From NCBI GenBank assembly GCA_964411785.1, contig CAYPMJ010000123.1:1-5394 (forward strand): 5,394 bases of DNA, read 5' to 3'. The position numbers were made by a program, and so were the translations under genes. This DNA is from RUG626 sp964411785 (GTDB lineage: Bacteria; Bacillota; Clostridia; Oscillospirales; Oscillospiraceae). Of the stretch, positions 1-5,394 are shown piece by piece (positions within the stretch are counted from its first letter, which is position 1; the number at the start of each line of letters is the position of its first letter). Below the pieces are notes generated by a model. That model was given only the letters and a program-made list of their open reading frames with translations. It was not told the origin of the DNA and did not search any database.

Positions 1-1851
1 ATGCTCCACCGCTATGACGCCCATCACATCCTCCGGACAGAGAGGTTCAAAATAGCGCCGATCTGCTGTGTCATAGTCTGTTGAAACTGTCTCGGGGTTG
101 TTGTTTATGATAACAACATCATAGCCAAGACTTTTCAGCGTAACGGCACAGTGGACAGAGCTGTAGTCAAATTCAATGCCTTGCCCTATGCGTATAGGTC
201 CGGAACCTATGACTATTACGCTTTCCTTATTTCGCTCGACCGGACGGGAGTCACACACATCATCATATGAAGCATAATAATAAGGCGTTTCCGCCTCAAA
301 CTCAGCGGCGCAGGTGTCAACCATCTTGTACACAGGATCCCGGTGAGGGAGCTCCGTACAGCCGGAGAGTGCTGCAATGGCTTTGTCTGTGTAACCAAGT
401 CGCTTGCCGCACAGGTAGCTTTCCCCGTCCACGCCATTTTCGCGCAGCTTAAGCTCATAGTCAACCAGGTTTTGAAGTCTGTCCAGAAACCAGTTGTCTA
501 TCATGGTTATCTCGTGGATACGTTCCTTGGGGAAGCCGGCTTTAAGCGCCTCAAAAATGGTGAAAATACGCAGATCATCCATGGAGGCAAGCCGCTCCTC
601 AAGTGTCTTACCGGACTGTGGAGCGCGGTTCAATGTCTCCTGACCGATTTCAGCGCCACGGACAGCCTTCATCAGTGCAGCCTCAAAGGAGGTTCCGATG
701 GACATGACCTCTCCGGTGGCCTTCATCTGCGTTCCAAGACGCCGTTCAGCCCCATGAAACTTGTCAAAGGGCCATTTTGGGAACTTGCATACCACATAAT
801 CTACTGTTGGTTCAAAGCAGGCGCTGGTTTTGCCGGTAATGTCATTTTTTATCTCGTCCAGCGTATACCCCAGGGCTATCTTTACAGCAACCTTGGCGAT
901 AGGGTATCCTGTGGCCTTGGAGGCCAGGGCGGAGGATCGTGATACACGTGGGTTTACCTCAATGACATCATACTCAAAGCTTTCCGGGTTCAGAGCAAAC
1001 TGACAGTTGCAGCCACCCTCAATGCCGAGCTCCGTGATGATGTTGAGTGCGGCGGTTCGGAGCATCTGGTATTCCCTGTCCATCAGGGTGAGGGCCGGAG
1101 CAACGACTATGGAGTCTCCTGTGTGGATGCCGACAGGATCCACATTTTCCATGGAGCAAATGGTGATTACATTGCCGGCATGATCACGCATGACCTCAAA
1201 CTCTATTTCTTTCCAGCCAAAAATATACCGTTCAACCAGCACCTGACGTATAGGGGAGGCGTCCAGACCAACTGAGGCCACATCTCGCAGCTCAGCAGCG
1301 TCTCTGGCAACCCCGCCGCCCCCGCCTCCAAGTGTGAAGGCTGGACGAATTATCACGGGATAGCCTATCCGTTCAGCTACAGCGAGAGCAGTCTCCACAT
1401 CATTCGCTATATCCGATGGTATACACGGCTGATTTATATGCGCCATGGCCTCCTTGAAAAGCTCCCGGTCCTCAGCCTTGTCTATGGCATCGGCATTTGT
1501 TCCGATGAGACGTACACCATGCTTTTCCAGAAAGCCCTCGTGTGTAAGCTGCATGGCTATGGTAAGCCCGGTCTGCCCACCGAGTCCCGCCAGCAGGCAA
1601 TCCGGCTTTTCCTTTAAGATGATGCGTTTTACTGTTTCAGCGTTCAGCGGCTCCAGATACACTGCGTCCGCCATTGCGCCATCTGTCATGACCGTGGCGG
1701 GGTTTGAGTTGACCAGAACCGAGCGAACGCCCTCCTGTTTTAAAATGCGGCAAGCCTGAGTTCCGGCATAGTCGAACTCAGCCGCCTGCCCTATGACAAT
1801 TGGGCCTGATCCTATAACCAGAACCTTCCTGATGGTTTTATCCAGCGGCAT
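1..1851 (-). CDS. carB: Carbamoyl-phosphate synthase large subunit, 3'-truncated by window edge
   Basis: This gene encodes the ATP-dependent large subunit that, with CarA, makes carbamoyl phosphate from bicarbonate, glutamine-derived ammonia and two ATP, feeding arginine and pyrimidine synthesis in the cytoplasm. I translated 617 uninterrupted codons from the ATG at 1851; the family is about 1,060-1,070 residues, so some 450 are outside the window. Residues 1-400 are the carboxyphosphate half: a VIGSGPIVIGQAAEFDYAG start motif near 12-30, Arg129, Arg169, a glycine-rich loop at 175-180, Glu215, His243, and the EVNPR motif near 298-302, all matching E. coli CarB positions to within one residue. 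The oligomerisation segment follows, and the second homologous half begins near 544 with VIGSGPIRIGQGIEFDYSS. The ATG directly follows the carA stop and has GGAGGT eight bases upstream, inside the last carA codons, suggesting translational coupling. One oddity: residue 177, usually Ser or Thr, is Gly. The identification is secure; arginine versus pyrimidine dedication cannot be told. Confidence 0.97.
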   Translation of the reverse strand, partial: MPLDKTIRKVLVIGSGPIVIGQAAEFDYAGTQACRILKQEGVRSVLVNSNPATVMTDGAMADAVYLEPLNAETVKRIILKEKPDCLLAGLGGQTGLTIAMQLTHEGFLEKHGVRLIGTNADAIDKAEDRELFKEAMAHINQPCIPSDIANDVETALAVAERIGYPVIIRPAFTLGGGGGGVARDAAELRDVASVGLDASPIRQVLVERYIFGWKEIEFEVMRDHAGNVITICSMENVDPVGIHTGDSIVVAPALTLMDREYQMLRTAALNIITELGIEGGCNCQFALNPESFEYDVIEVNPRVSRSSALASKATGYPIAKVAVKIALGYTLDEIKNDITGKTSACFEPTVDYVVCKFPKWPFDKFHGAERRLGTQMKATGEVMSIGTSFEAALMKAVRGAEIGQETLNRAPQSGKTLEERLASMDDLRIFTIFEALKAGFPKERIHEITMIDNWFLDRLQNLVDYELKLRENGVDGESYLCGKRLGYTDKAIAALSGCTELPHRDPVYKMVDTCAAEFEAETPYYYASYDDVCDSRPVERNKESVIVIGSGPIRIGQGIEFDYSSVHCAVTLKSLGYDVVIINNNPETVSTDYDTADRRYFEPLCPEDVMGVIAVEH

Positions 1852-2916
1852 TTACCTTACCTCCATCATTTCCAGAAAACGCTCAAACCCGCCCTCGCAG
1901 TCTCTTGGACCGCCATGTGCTTCGGGATGAAACTGCATTGAGAAGGCGTTCATGAGGGGATAATCCACACCCTCACAGGTCCCGTCGTTCACATTAACAT
2001 ACCGAACCTCTGCACCTGCACCCTCCAGAGATTCGGAGTCAACAGCGTAGCCATGGTTCTGACAGGTTATATAGACATGGCCGGTGCGCAGATCCTTGAC
2101 CGGCTGGTTTGCACCCCGGTGGCCGAACTTGAGCTTCCTGGTGTACGCCCCGGCGGCCAGGGCCATCAGCTGATGTCCAAGACAGATACCGAACATGGGC
2201 GCTCTGCCGAAGAGCTTTTTTATCTCAGCTATGCACTTCTGGTTGTCCTCCGGATTCCCCGGGCCATTGGATAGCACGATACCGTCCGGGTGAACAGACA
2301 TGACCTCGTCAGCAGTCGCGTCATATGGGAAGATCTCGACGCGGCATCCACGCTTTGTAAGGTTGCCGGCTATACTGCGTTTTGCGCCGTAGTCTATGAG
2401 TGCAACGGTAAAGCGTGCCTCACCGGCGGGAGTTATACTGCTCCGTTCGGCCGTGCTGACAGCCTGGACAGAATTTCTGACGCTGTAGCTGTGAAGTGTA
2501 TGCCAGTCGTAGTCCGGGTTCGTGGTTATCACAGCATTTAATACTCCGCCATCGCGTATAAGCTGCGTGAGGGCGCGCGTATCAACACCGGCAATACCGG
2601 TGACGCCCTGTTCCTTTAAGAACGTATCCACGTTCTCCTGACAGCGGAAGTTGGAAGGAGTATCGCATAACTCGCGAACCACTGCTCCACGGACATGTAC
2701 CCGTGAGCTCTCCATATCCGCGCGGCAGATGCCGTAATTTCCGAACTGTGGAAAGGTAAAGACCACAAGCTGTCCAAAGTAGCTTGGGTCGGTGAGGCTC
2801 TCGCAGGCGCCGGTCATGCCAGTGGTAAATACCAGCTCTCCAACGCTCTCACCGGAAGCGCCAACAGATACGCCCTCGAAGCGCCTGCCGTTTTCCAGAA
2901 TAAGGTATGCCTTCAT
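1852..2916 (-). CDS. carA: Carbamoyl-phosphate synthase small (glutamine amidotransferase) subunit
   Basis: CarA hydrolyses glutamine and channels the ammonia to CarB. The 354-residue product is a normal family length. Residues 1-150 form the N-terminal CarA domain, with the typical MKAYLILENG start and the LTDPSYFGQ and GNYGI motifs. The rest is a class I glutamine amidotransferase domain: the SNGPGNPED loop (about 216-224), the nucleophile Cys245 in GICLGHQ, the QNHGYAVD motif, and the QFHPEA motif with catalytic His330 and Glu332. I chose the ATG at 2916 over an in-frame GTG at 2925 because MKAYL is the usual family start and a GAGAG site lies eight bases before the ATG and partly overlaps the GTG. 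The gene starts 33 bases after dapL and its stop abuts the carB ATG with no gap, so the three genes are probably cotranscribed. No promoter or pyrimidine attenuator fits in the short space upstream. The catalytic triad is complete. Confidence 0.97.
   Translation of the reverse strand: MKAYLILENGRRFEGVSVGASGESVGELVFTTGMTGACESLTDPSYFGQLVVFTFPQFGNYGICRADMESSRVHVRGAVVRELCDTPSNFRCQENVDTFLKEQGVTGIAGVDTRALTQLIRDGGVLNAVITTNPDYDWHTLHSYSVRNSVQAVSTAERSSITPAGEARFTVALIDYGAKRSIAGNLTKRGCRVEIFPYDATADEVMSVHPDGIVLSNGPGNPEDNQKCIAEIKKLFGRAPMFGICLGHQLMALAAGAYTRKLKFGHRGANQPVKDLRTGHVYITCQNHGYAVDSESLEGAGAEVRYVNVNDGTCEGVDYPLMNAFSMQFHPEAHGGPRDCEGGFERFLEMMEVR
1859..1864 (-). promoter_or_regulatory. carB ribosome binding site inside carA
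   Basis: GGAGGT lies in the final carA codons, eight bases before the carB ATG. With the stop and start codons directly adjacent, ribosomes finishing carA are well placed to begin carB, which would keep the two subunits at matched levels. Confidence 0.85.
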
Positions 2917-2924
2917 GAAAGTCA

Positions 2925-2929
2925 CTCTC
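2925..2929 (-). promoter_or_regulatory. carA ribosome binding site deciding the start
   Basis: GAGAG lies eight bases before the ATG at 2916. Because it touches the in-frame GTG at 2923-2925, that GTG has no usable site of its own, which supports the ATG start. It is weaker than the dapL and carB sites. Confidence 0.6.
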
Positions 2930-2949
2930 TTTCGTTCAGCGATAAAGCT

Positions 2950-4167
2950 TCAAAGGACAGAGGCGATCCGCTCCACCGCCTCCCGGGTTTTCTCCGCGTC
3001 GCCGAAGGCGGTGAGGCGGATATAACCTTCTCCGGAGGGGCCAAAGCCCGCACCTGGGGTAGTTACGACGCATGCCCTGCGCAGCAGTGTATCAAAGAAT
3101 TCCCAGGATCCCACGCCATCCGGAGTGCGGCACCAGATATAAGGCGCATTGACGCCACCGTAAACGTCCAGTCCCGCTTTGGAGAGTCCCTCACGAATGA
3201 CTCTGGCGTTATTGAGATAATACGCAATAGACTCTTTTATCTGAGCGGCCCCCTCAGGGGAAAAGGTTGCCTCTGCCGCTCTCTGGATGACATATGCCAC
3301 CCCGTTGAACTTGGTTCCCATGCGGCGGTTCCACAGGTCCCGCAGACTCACACCTCCACGTCTCAGTTCCTTCGAAATGACAGTATAGGCACAGCGGTTT
3401 CCGGTAAAGCCGGCAGTTTTGGAGAAGGAGCGGAACTCAATGGCGCATGTCTTTGCACCCTGAAGTTCAAAGATACTGTGAGGTATACCAGGCTCTGAGA
3501 TAAACGCCTCATAGGCGGAGTCATATAGTATTATGCTGCCATGGTCGTTAGCATAGTCCACCCAGGCCTGAAGCTGTGCTCTGGTGGCGGCAGTACCTGT
3601 TGGATTATTTGGAGAACATATATATATCAAATCAGGTGCTTCACCCTCCGGGATATCGGGGAAAAAGCCATTTTCAGCTGTACACGGGAGATAGAGAAGA
3701 CGCGTCCATCTTTCCCCGTCGAAATCGCCAGCCCGGCCGGCCATGGCGTTTGTGTCTACATACACAGGGTATACAGGATCACAGACCGCAACAATGTTGT
3801 CAAGACCAAATATGTCTCCGATATTGCCGCAGTCGGACTTCGCGCCGTCGGAGACGAATATTTCGTCATCATCAATCTGCGTACCACGTGCCGCGTAGCT
3901 GTCCCGGATGGCGAAGCGGAGAAAGTCGTATGCGCCGCATGTCTCCTCGCAGTATCCACGGAAGGTCTCCTTCCGGCTCATTTCGTCGGTCGCTCTGTGC
4001 ATGGCGGTGATGACAGCCGGAGCAAGAGGAAGAGTCACATCACCGATACCCATACGGATAAGCGGCATCGGCGGCCTTTCCGCCTCATAGGCACGGACCC
4101 TGCGCCCGATTTCCGGGAACAGATACCCGCCGGGAAGTTTTCTGAAGTTTTCATTTATTTTGACCAT
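2950..4167 (-). CDS. dapL: LL-diaminopimelate aminotransferase
   Basis: DapL (EC 2.6.1.83) converts tetrahydrodipicolinate to LL-diaminopimelate in one step with glutamate as amino donor, bypassing the succinylase and acetylase routes to lysine and peptidoglycan diaminopimelate. The 405-residue product is near the usual 410. It is a fold-type I PLP enzyme. The N-terminus (NENFRKLPGGYLFPEI) and GIGDVTLPL near 40-48 are DapL hallmarks, as is DGAKSDCGNIGDIFG near 107-121. Cofactor residues visible are Asn188 in SPNNPTG, Asp216 and Tyr219 in YDSAYE, Schiff-base Lys250 in SFSKTAGFTGNRC, and Arg384 in YIRLTAFG, the expected carboxylate-binding arginine. The start is the ATG with AAGGAG seven bases upstream. 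A sigma-A-like promoter lies about 90 bases upstream, and carA follows after 33 bases. The loop at 71-80 (GYCEETCGAY) differs from the usual GYGPEQGY-like form. Another aminotransferase specificity is unlikely given the hallmarks. Confidence 0.95.
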   Translation of the reverse strand: MVKINENFRKLPGGYLFPEIGRRVRAYEAERPPMPLIRMGIGDVTLPLAPAVITAMHRATDEMSRKETFRGYCEETCGAYDFLRFAIRDSYAARGTQIDDDEIFVSDGAKSDCGNIGDIFGLDNIVAVCDPVYPVYVDTNAMAGRAGDFDGERWTRLLYLPCTAENGFFPDIPEGEAPDLIYICSPNNPTGTAATRAQLQAWVDYANDHGSIILYDSAYEAFISEPGIPHSIFELQGAKTCAIEFRSFSKTAGFTGNRCAYTVISKELRRGGVSLRDLWNRRMGTKFNGVAYVIQRAAEATFSPEGAAQIKESIAYYLNNARVIREGLSKAGLDVYGGVNAPYIWCRTPDGVGSWEFFDTLLRRACVVTTPGAGFGPSGEGYIRLTAFGDAEKTREAVERIASVL

Positions 4168-4174
4168 GGGAAGT

Positions 4175-4180
4175 CTCCTT
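4175..4180 (-). promoter_or_regulatory. dapL ribosome binding site
   Basis: AAGGAG on the minus strand lies seven bases before the dapL ATG. It is a near-consensus Shine-Dalgarno site at ideal spacing and fixes the dapL start. Confidence 0.85.
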
Positions 4181-4190
4181 TAGCCAATTT

Positions 4191-4238
4191 TTATGTATCC
4201 TTATAAAAAGAGCAAAAATTCAGGCGTAGGGCCCGCAC
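4191..4238 (-). CDS. Possible 15-residue leader peptide
   Basis: A GTG at 4238 is preceded by AGGAG at five bases' spacing and opens a 15-codon frame ending in TAA, giving MRALRLNFCSFYKDT. It lies wholly within the dapL leader, and its reading would cross the leader hairpin, the arrangement expected of translation-coupled attenuation. It holds two Arg codons and one Lys codon but no run of a single amino acid, so a sensing role is not evident. The AGGAG could be coincidental because it also forms part of the hairpin arm. I do not recognise the peptide, and the call is tentative. Confidence 0.2.
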   Translation of the reverse strand: MRALRLNFCSFYKDT

Positions 4239-4246
4239 CTTTGCTC
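4205..4246 (-). promoter_or_regulatory. Leader hairpin with U tract, possible attenuator
   Basis: In the dapL leader, GAGCAAA (4240-4246) pairs with TTTGCTC (4210-4216), extendable by a G-U and an A-U pair, and five T residues follow at once (4205-4209). The 23-base interior includes GGTG and CGCC, which can pair to add an inner helix. A stem followed by a U run near the 5' end of the transcript resembles a premature terminator. The outer stem is short and A/T-containing, so it could be weak, or could instead be a 5' stabilising structure. No known riboswitch class is recognised. Confidence 0.45.
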
Positions 4247-4253
4247 CTGTGAG

Positions 4254-4282
4254 ATTATATCCGTTTTGTCATGAAATGTCAA
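4254..4282 (-). promoter_or_regulatory. Sigma-A/sigma-70 type promoter for dapL-carAB
   Basis: On the minus strand, TTGACA (4277-4282) and TATAAT (4254-4259) are separated by exactly 17 bases, matching consensus at all 12 positions. The likely transcription start is at an A around 4248-4250, about 80 bases before the dapL ATG. No other good promoter is seen ahead of dapL, carA or carB, so this one probably drives all three genes. A promoter this strong usually needs repression or attenuation to be adjusted, which gives the nearby repeats and leader hairpin added weight; that last point is inference. Confidence 0.88.
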
Positions 4283-4332
4283 CAAAAGTGTCAAGGAAAA
4301 CATCTGGGCGCGGCGCATTTGTAAAAGTCAAC

Positions 4333-4358
4333 AAACTGCATTTTATAAACTGCATTTT
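4333..4358 (-). repeat. Two 12-bp direct repeats, possible operator
   Basis: AAAATGCAGTTT (minus-strand reading) occurs twice, at 4347-4358 and 4333-4344, with a period of 14 bases. The pair sits roughly 85-110 bases upstream of the predicted transcription start of dapL. Exact tandem copies in noncoding sequence upstream of a promoter suggest a regulator binding site. The upstream copy lies inside an 18-mer (4349-4366) that matches 14 of 18 positions of the Bacillus AhrC/ArgR box as I remember it, and the downstream copy 11 of 18. The regulator is unproven and chance similarity in A-rich DNA is a real alternative. Confidence 0.5.
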
Positions 4359-4406
4359 TTTCAATGGAAAATAACTTGTGCAGTCAGCCGGGCCGGACAA
4401 AGAGAC

Positions 4407-4447
4407 GCGCACATTTCCGGGCGTTGAACAGATCCGGAAATGTGCGC
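4407..4447 (-). terminator. Probable gdhA terminator hairpin
   Basis: A perfect 14-bp inverted repeat (GCGCACATTTCCGG at 4407-4420 against its complement at 4434-4447) encloses a 13-base loop and lies 16 bases past the gdhA stop. On the minus strand it is followed by GTCTCTTTGTCC, which is only moderately T-rich, so this is not a textbook intrinsic terminator with a long U run. Its place directly after a stop codon and before a separate promoter makes transcript ending or 3'-end stabilisation of gdhA mRNA the best reading. A protein-binding palindrome is possible but less likely. Confidence 0.7.
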
Positions 4448-4463
4448 AATCCGCATACTCGAT

Positions 4464-5394
4464 TTATACGCAGCCCTGGGCCTTCATAGCTTCAGCGACC
4501 TTAAGGAAGCCGGCAATGTTGGCTCCGGCCATATAGTTGCCAGGCATACCATACTCCTTCGCAGCGCTGTCGCAGGCGGCGAAGATATTTTTCATTATGC
4601 CGTGAAGCTTTGAGTCCACCTCATCAAAGGACCAGCTGAGCCGCTGAGAGTTCTGACTCATTTCAAGGCCTGAGGTAGCCACGCCTCCGGCGTTTGCAGC
4701 CTTCGCGGGACCGTAAAGCATCTTATTTGCGAAATAGACCTCAATAGCCTCAGGCGTGGAGGGCATGTTTGCGCCCTCGGATACGGCGTAACATCCATTT
4801 TTCGCAAGTGTCTCAGCGCTCTCCCTGTCGATCTCGTTCTGGGTAGCGCAGGGGAGGGCAACGTCACAGGGAATGGACCAGATACCCCGGCATCCCTCGG
4901 TGTATGTGGCTTCAGGATGAATGGTGAGATACTCCCTGATTCTCCTGCGCTGGACCTCCTTGAGCTGCTTTATATCCCGGTAGTCAATGCCTTCAGGATT
5001 GTAAATATAGCCGTTGGAGTCGGACATTGCCACGACCTTTGCGCCAAGCTGTGCAGCCTTCTGGCAGGCATAGGTGGCGACATTGCCGGAGCCGGAGATA
5101 ACAACGGTCTGACCTTCGAAGCTCTTACCGTTGGCGCGAAGCATTTCATCGGTGAAGTAACACAGCCCGTAGCCTGTTGCCTCAGTGCGGGCCAGGGAGC
5201 CGCCGTAGGTGAGGCCCTTGCCGGTGAGGATACCGCCTGACTCGCCGGTGAGACGTTTGTACTGTCCATAGAGGAAGCCAATCTCCCGCGCGCCGACACC
5301 TATATCACCGGCGGGGACATCAATGTCCATGCCAATGTGGCGGTAAAGCTCTGTCATAAAGCTCTGACAGAAGCGCATGACCTCATTGTCGGAC
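4464..5394 (-). CDS. gdhA: Glutamate dehydrogenase, hexameric type, 5'-truncated by window edge
   Basis: This enzyme interconverts 2-oxoglutarate plus ammonia and glutamate with NAD(P)H. The last 309 residues are present; the family is about 445, so some 135 N-terminal residues, including the catalytic lysines, lie beyond the window. The frame stays open to the edge, and the five residues before the first visible Met (SDNEV) fit the family, so that Met at 5378 is internal and not the start. Seen in the fragment: VPAGDIGVGAREIG with the catalytic Asp at fragment residue 30, TGKGLTYGGS, ATGYGLCYF, the Rossmann motif GSGNVA near 101-106 followed by SDSNG, LPCATQNE, EGANMP, and AANAGGVATSGLEMSQN carrying the substrate-side Ser near 241. 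The C-terminus (AGANIAGFLKVAEAM) is complete. The pattern resembles E. coli GdhA and favours NADP, but clostridial NAD-type enzymes are close relatives, so the coenzyme is uncertain. A hairpin downstream probably ends this transcript before dapL. Confidence 0.95.
   Translation of the reverse strand, partial: SDNEVMRFCQSFMTELYRHIGMDIDVPAGDIGVGAREIGFLYGQYKRLTGESGGILTGKGLTYGGSLARTEATGYGLCYFTDEMLRANGKSFEGQTVVISGSGNVATYACQKAAQLGAKVVAMSDSNGYIYNPEGIDYRDIKQLKEVQRRRIREYLTIHPEATYTEGCRGIWSIPCDVALPCATQNEIDRESAETLAKNGCYAVSEGANMPSTPEAIEVYFANKMLYGPAKAANAGGVATSGLEMSQNSQRLSWSFDEVDSKLHGIMKNIFAACDSAAKEYGMPGNYMAGANIAGFLKVAEAMKAQGCV

Larger units (their letters stand above)
4168..4463. other. Intergenic regulatory region between gdhA and dapL
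   Basis: This 296-base gap has no convincing long gene. Reading along the minus strand it contains the gdhA hairpin, an A/T-rich stretch with two 12-bp direct repeats, three TTGAC boxes, a strong promoter, a short leader with a hairpin and U tract, a possible 15-codon leader peptide and the dapL ribosome binding site. It is clearly more A/T-rich than the flanking genes. It is too short for a lysine riboswitch or T-box upstream of dapL, since the leader from the predicted transcription start to the dapL ATG is only about 80 bases, and I see no hallmark of either. Confidence 0.8.

Noticed and set aside
343..942. 199-codon plus-strand open frame opposite carB
   Set aside because: It lies wholly antisense to clearly conserved carB sequence, the product has no recognisable motif, and no ribosome binding site or gene-like context supports it.
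2917..2925. GTG start for carA, three codons upstream
   Set aside because: The family normally begins MKAYL, and the ribosome binding site spacing fits the ATG at 2916; the GTG overlaps that site.
2917..2949. PyrR-type attenuator or separate promoter ahead of carA
   Set aside because: The 33-base gap is too short and has no stem with a U tract and no -10/-35 pair.
3541..4206. 221-codon plus-strand open frame opposite dapL
   Set aside because: It mirrors the conserved dapL coding sequence and overlaps its ribosome binding site. The translation resembles no known domain and reads as a shadow frame.
4168..4260. Lysine riboswitch or T-box ahead of dapL
   Set aside because: The leader is only about 80 bases, far too short for either class, and no T-box or lysine-element core motif is visible.
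5376..5378. ATG at 5378 as the gdhA start
   Set aside because: Five in-frame upstream codons encode conserved family residues (SDNEV) and the frame is open to the edge, so this Met is internal.
1..5394. Mobile element, defence system or CRISPR array
   Set aside because: Every long frame is a housekeeping enzyme, no transposase or integrase motif is seen, and the only repeats are short regulatory-type ones.

Overview
This window shows four co-directional genes, all on the minus strand and all in nitrogen metabolism. From right to left in transcription order they are: a 5'-truncated glutamate dehydrogenase gene (gdhA, 4464-5394), LL-diaminopimelate aminotransferase (dapL, 2950-4167), the small subunit of carbamoyl-phosphate synthase (carA, 1852-2916), and the first 617 codons of the large subunit (carB, 1-1851, running off the window). 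Apart from the roughly 300-base gap between gdhA and dapL the window is almost fully coding. I see no tRNA, rRNA, insertion sequence, phage gene, CRISPR array or defence gene.

The likely source is a Gram-positive anaerobe of the class Clostridia, perhaps near the Oscillospiraceae/Ruminococcaceae. The grounds are the hexameric clostridial/enterobacterial type of GDH, lysine synthesis through DapL, frequent ATA isoleucine codons at mid GC content, strong AGGAG-type ribosome binding sites and a near-perfect sigma-A promoter. This is inference from style, not a database match.

Layout: gdhA ends at 4464 and is followed by a perfect 14-bp inverted repeat (4407-4447), probably its terminator. The gap then holds two 12-bp direct repeats (4333-4358), three TTGAC boxes, and a consensus promoter (TTGACA, 17 bp, TATAAT; 4254-4282) pointing at dapL. 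The dapL leader is only about 80 nt. It contains a hairpin followed by a U tract, overlapping a possible 15-codon leader peptide, and ends in a strong Shine-Dalgarno before dapL. carA follows dapL after 33 nt, and carB starts on the base after the carA stop, so dapL-carA-carB reads as one operon.

How the genes fit together: GDH links ammonia, 2-oxoglutarate and glutamate; DapL uses glutamate as amino donor to make LL-diaminopimelate for lysine and peptidoglycan; CarA/CarB use glutamine, bicarbonate and ATP to make carbamoyl phosphate for arginine and pyrimidines. The enzymes are ordinary and I found no new enzymatic system. The parts worth a second look are the dapL-carAB linkage and the regulatory region ahead of it.
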